From: JBHENC01 sp046262295
GTDB taxonomy: Bacteria; Acidobacteriota; Blastocatellia; Pyrinomonadales; Pyrinomonadaceae
Assembly: GCA_046262295.1 (NCBI GenBank)
Contig: JBHENC010000003.1
Span: 62,001 to 126,000, forward strand
Direction of reading: 5' to 3'
Length of the DNA: 64,000 nt
The notes under the pieces: generated by a model
Database searches by the model: none
What the model saw: the letters and a program-made list of their open reading frames with translations, nothing else
Told to the model about the DNA's origin: nothing
Shown: positions 61,857 to 64,000 of the stretch, piece after piece
How positions within the stretch are numbered: position 1 is the first letter of the stretch
Layout of the letters: each line of letters begins with the position of its first letter
Position numbers and translations under genes: made by a program

Positions 61857-63394
61857 ATAGCTTGCAGCCCCTTCAATCCACGAACCGCGAGTTGGCGCAC
61901 TACTGCGAGATACCGCATTCAGCGCCGCACGCGCCGCACCTTCGCCGTGCGCCTAATGCCGACACGCCATACAGCCGTGCGCGTGCCCGCCAGCGCAAAG
62001 TCTTAATCGGTTTCTTTTGCTTCATGCTCCTGTGTCTGGCGCTCTTTCTGGAAAGCCCTATTTTCTTGGCCGTCACTACCGGAATTTTGCTTAGCCTGCT
62101 GGCGCTCGAATCGGCCTTCAATGGCCATAACCTACTGAAACCGTCAGCGTTGATCGCGGGCACCATCGCCGTGCAATTTGCTTTTACGAACGCCATTGAT
62201 ATGGCGGCGCTAGGCCAACCGGATGAGTATAAGTATCTGGCATATGCCGTGCCGGAATATTTTTTTACGGCGACGCTGATCGGTTTAATCGGCGGAGTTG
62301 CGATGTGGCTCGGCGTGCGTACTTCGGAGCGGCTCAGCGTTCTGTTTCAGTCGCAGTTGGGTGGCTTCCATGTGCGCTTGCTGGTTCCAGAAAAAAGAGC
62401 GCGCAAAACATTGCTCTGGATATTATTAATCTCCCTAGTGGTCGGAGCCTACGTTCCTCTTGGTAGCCTCGGCACGATTGGCACGATAATCGAGATGGTT
62501 CCACTGCTTGTAATATTTTTGTGGGCAAGGTTGCTGGACGTACGGAAAAGGCGCGGCTGGTTAACGCTCTATGCTATTGTGACCGCGATTGCTTTTCACG
62601 CCTTTCTCTTCTCCTTCTTACGCAGCCACATCGTTCTTCCGGTGCTCTTTGCCTTTCTCGGATTGATGTATTCGACCGGGCCGCGCCTTTTGCGCTCCGC
62701 TCGCGTTCTCCCGCTGGCGCTTATTCTGCTACTCTTCGCGTCGGTCTTCTCCATCCTCGGGGAGATACGCTTTATCTCGGGCGGCGTTGACCGGTATTAT
62801 GCTTTGACCGAAAGATTAAAAAGCGATGAGGACGTCGAGCAACTCAACTTGATCGGGCGTCTCTCAACGATCAGCCAGTTGACGCAGGTCGTGCGATTAA
62901 CGGAAGTAAAGGGTTTTTACAACGGCTCGACGATGGATTATCTCGCGTATGTGTGGATTCCCAGAGCCGTCTGGCCGGACAAACCGCTTATCGTTGCCGG
63001 ACAAAAGTTTGCAGAGGACTTGGAGCAGGGAAGATTGCTGGAGACAGGTCAGTACAGCAATTCGATTAACATGACCATCCCCGGCGAACTTTATCTTAAC
63101 TTCGGATTCTTCGGGGTTGCCTTCGGCTGTTTTATTACAGGTTTTATTCTGGGTTTTATATACAGCGCGGTTTCCTGTTGCGGCCCTTATGATCTGCTCG
63201 GCGGAATGATTACCGGCTATGTGCTGTGGCTTTCCGCCACCACCGGAGCGGATTTACAAATCATGGTGACGCTGCTCGCCACTTACTTGATTTTCGTAGG
63301 GCTTTCGCTGCTTATCCGTATCGTAAGTAATTCCAAAGCCAATCGCGGCCAGAACCGTTTACAATCGCTCTCGATTCTGCCGACGCGTCGCTAG
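61853..63394 (+). CDS. Wzy-like oligosaccharide repeat unit polymerase
   Basis: A 513-residue integral membrane protein with about twelve hydrophobic segments and a long periplasmic loop around 310-400 (EQLNLIGRLSTISQL...YLAYVWIPRAVWPDKP). The loop contains basic and aromatic residues and the NSINMTIPGELYLNFGFFGV segment typical of O-antigen/oligosaccharide polymerases. The N-terminal 45 residues are cytoplasmic and basic. It joins repeat units in the periplasm; length control would come from the Wzc-like protein. Confidence 0.8.
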   Translation: MNSLQPLQSTNRELAHYCEIPHSAPHAPHLRRAPNADTPYSRARARQRKVLIGFFCFMLLCLALFLESPIFLAVTTGILLSLLALESAFNGHNLLKPSALIAGTIAVQFAFTNAIDMAALGQPDEYKYLAYAVPEYFFTATLIGLIGGVAMWLGVRTSERLSVLFQSQLGGFHVRLLVPEKRARKTLLWILLISLVVGAYVPLGSLGTIGTIIEMVPLLVIFLWARLLDVRKRRGWLTLYAIVTAIAFHAFLFSFLRSHIVLPVLFAFLGLMYSTGPRLLRSARVLPLALILLLFASVFSILGEIRFISGGVDRYYALTERLKSDEDVEQLNLIGRLSTISQLTQVVRLTEVKGFYNGSTMDYLAYVWIPRAVWPDKPLIVAGQKFAEDLEQGRLLETGQYSNSINMTIPGELYLNFGFFGVAFGCFITGFILGFIYSAVSCCGPYDLLGGMITGYVLWLSATTGADLQIMVTLLATYLIFVGLSLLIRIVSNSKANRGQNRLQSLSILPTRR

Positions 63395-63443
63395 TGGCCG
63401 CTCCAATTTACGCAGGATCAAGAGCGTTGTTCGCCAAAGTTTC

Positions 63444-64000
63444 ATGAAGCCAAAACTGCTGGCCGTCGCCTCTCACCCGATTCAGTACTACGTACCTTTA
63501 TACAGATCGCTGACACAGAAACAGCAACTAGAATTAAGAGTGGTGTTTTGTCGTGAATACGGCGTTCGCCCGACGTATGACCGGCAGTTCGGAAGCTATA
63601 TTCAATGGGACGCCGATTTGCTGGACGGGTATCAGCACTCTTTCCTGCGTAACTTTAGCCCGATTACCAGCACCTTCAACCCGCTGCACGCATTCAATCC
63701 CGGAGTGATGCCGGAGGTGTGGCGCTGGGCTGATGTGATATGGATCAACGGCCTGCTCTACCCGACCAATTTGTTGGCAATGATTGCCGCCAGAGCCAAA
63801 CGCGCTCCGGTACTTTTGCGCTCGGAACTACATCCGCCGCAAATCGCCGGTGCAAGCCTCAAGAATAAACTTAAACGACTTTTCTACCGGCAGGCGTTGC
63901 GCGGTGTGGACGGCGTCATGACGATTGGCTCAAGTAACCGTGCGGCATACGCTTCGCTGGGCGTAGTTGAAGAGCAAATGACGGAGACGCCCTACGTTGT
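63444..64000 (+). CDS. Family 4 glycosyltransferase, N-terminal part (runs off the right edge)
   Basis: The frame opens at ATG 63444 and is still open at the window end (about 185 codons). The start LLAVASHPIQYYVPLYRSL matches GT4 enzymes of the polysaccharide type, with VVFCREYGVRPTYD, DVIWINGLLYPTNLLA and LLRSELHPPQIAG. The C-terminal donor-binding domain is not in the window. It lies 49 bp after the polymerase gene. Confidence 0.8.
   Translation, partial: MKPKLLAVASHPIQYYVPLYRSLTQKQQLELRVVFCREYGVRPTYDRQFGSYIQWDADLLDGYQHSFLRNFSPITSTFNPLHAFNPGVMPEVWRWADVIWINGLLYPTNLLAMIAARAKRAPVLLRSELHPPQIAGASLKNKLKRLFYRQALRGVDGVMTIGSSNRAAYASLGVVEEQMTETPYV

Noticed and set aside
1..64000. CRISPR arrays, tRNA/rRNA genes, insertion sequences or prophage
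   Set aside because: No regularly spaced direct repeats, no tRNA-like cloverleaf or conserved rRNA segments, and no transposase or integrase were recognised.

Overview
This 64 kb window looks like chromosome from a GC-rich, free-living bacterium with a Gram-negative envelope. The evidence is Wza-type outer-membrane export, a Wzc-type tyrosine kinase, a class 2 membrane-bound PyrD and FeoAB. The mix of genes (duplicated DUF3108 protein, PyrR-type pyr genes, a probable selenocysteine AhpD-like protein, large exopolysaccharide cluster) would suit an Acidobacteriota/Blastocatellia-like lineage, but no rRNA or other phylogenetic marker is present, so that is only a guess. I see no tRNA, rRNA, CRISPR array, insertion sequence or phage gene.

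Positions 1-18.3 kb are a housekeeping region. It starts with the N-terminal part of an exported thioredoxin-like protein, an aldehyde dehydrogenase, a methyltransferase with a C-terminal beta-sandwich and an acyl-CoA ligase. A minus-strand iron-uptake unit follows: feoA, feoB, a FeoB-associated Cys-rich membrane protein and an AhpD-like protein. It is preceded by a promoter overlapped by a 7-1-7 palindrome of Fur type. The AhpD-like gene is split by an in-frame TGA exactly where the second catalytic cysteine of CxxC should be. A bacterial SECIS-like hairpin lies directly downstream, so the gene most likely encodes a selenoprotein. Next come a tandem DUF3108 protein, an alpha/beta hydrolase and the pyrimidine genes: pyrF and pyrD on the minus strand, pyrR, pyrB and pyrC on the plus strand. 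Between the two pyr groups sits a CopZ-type Zn/[2Fe-2S] protein gene behind a MerR-family-type promoter with a 20-bp spacer.

From 18.3 to 19.5 kb there is a 1.2-kb stretch without a protein gene. It holds a plausible promoter and several adjacent hairpins upstream of the polysaccharide locus, perhaps a long structured leader RNA.

From 19.5 kb to the right edge every gene is on the plus strand and fits one surface/exopolysaccharide locus. Export and assembly: Wza-like protein, Wzc-like kinase/co-polymerase, an MsbA/PglK-like ABC transporter and a Wzy-like polymerase. Modification: an SxtJ-DUF5989-carbamoyltransferase trio, an SGNH hydrolase, two asparagine-synthase-like amidotransferases, an acyltransferase, a PIG-L deacetylase and four methyltransferases. 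Sugar synthesis: a pseudaminic-acid-type module (pseB, pseC, SpsF-like cytidylyltransferase, pseG, pseI) with two formyltransferase-like genes and no visible pseH. A second nonulosonic-acid module follows: a cytidylyltransferase-HAD phosphatase fusion, a TIM-barrel isomerase, three short-chain dehydrogenases and a NeuB-like synthase without the SAF domain. Glycosyltransferases fill the last 16 kb. No Wzx flippase or initiating phosphoglycosyltransferase is visible; either may lie past the right edge. The organism probably makes a complex glycan carrying two kinds of nonulosonic acid, with carbamoyl, formyl, acyl, methyl and amide decorations.
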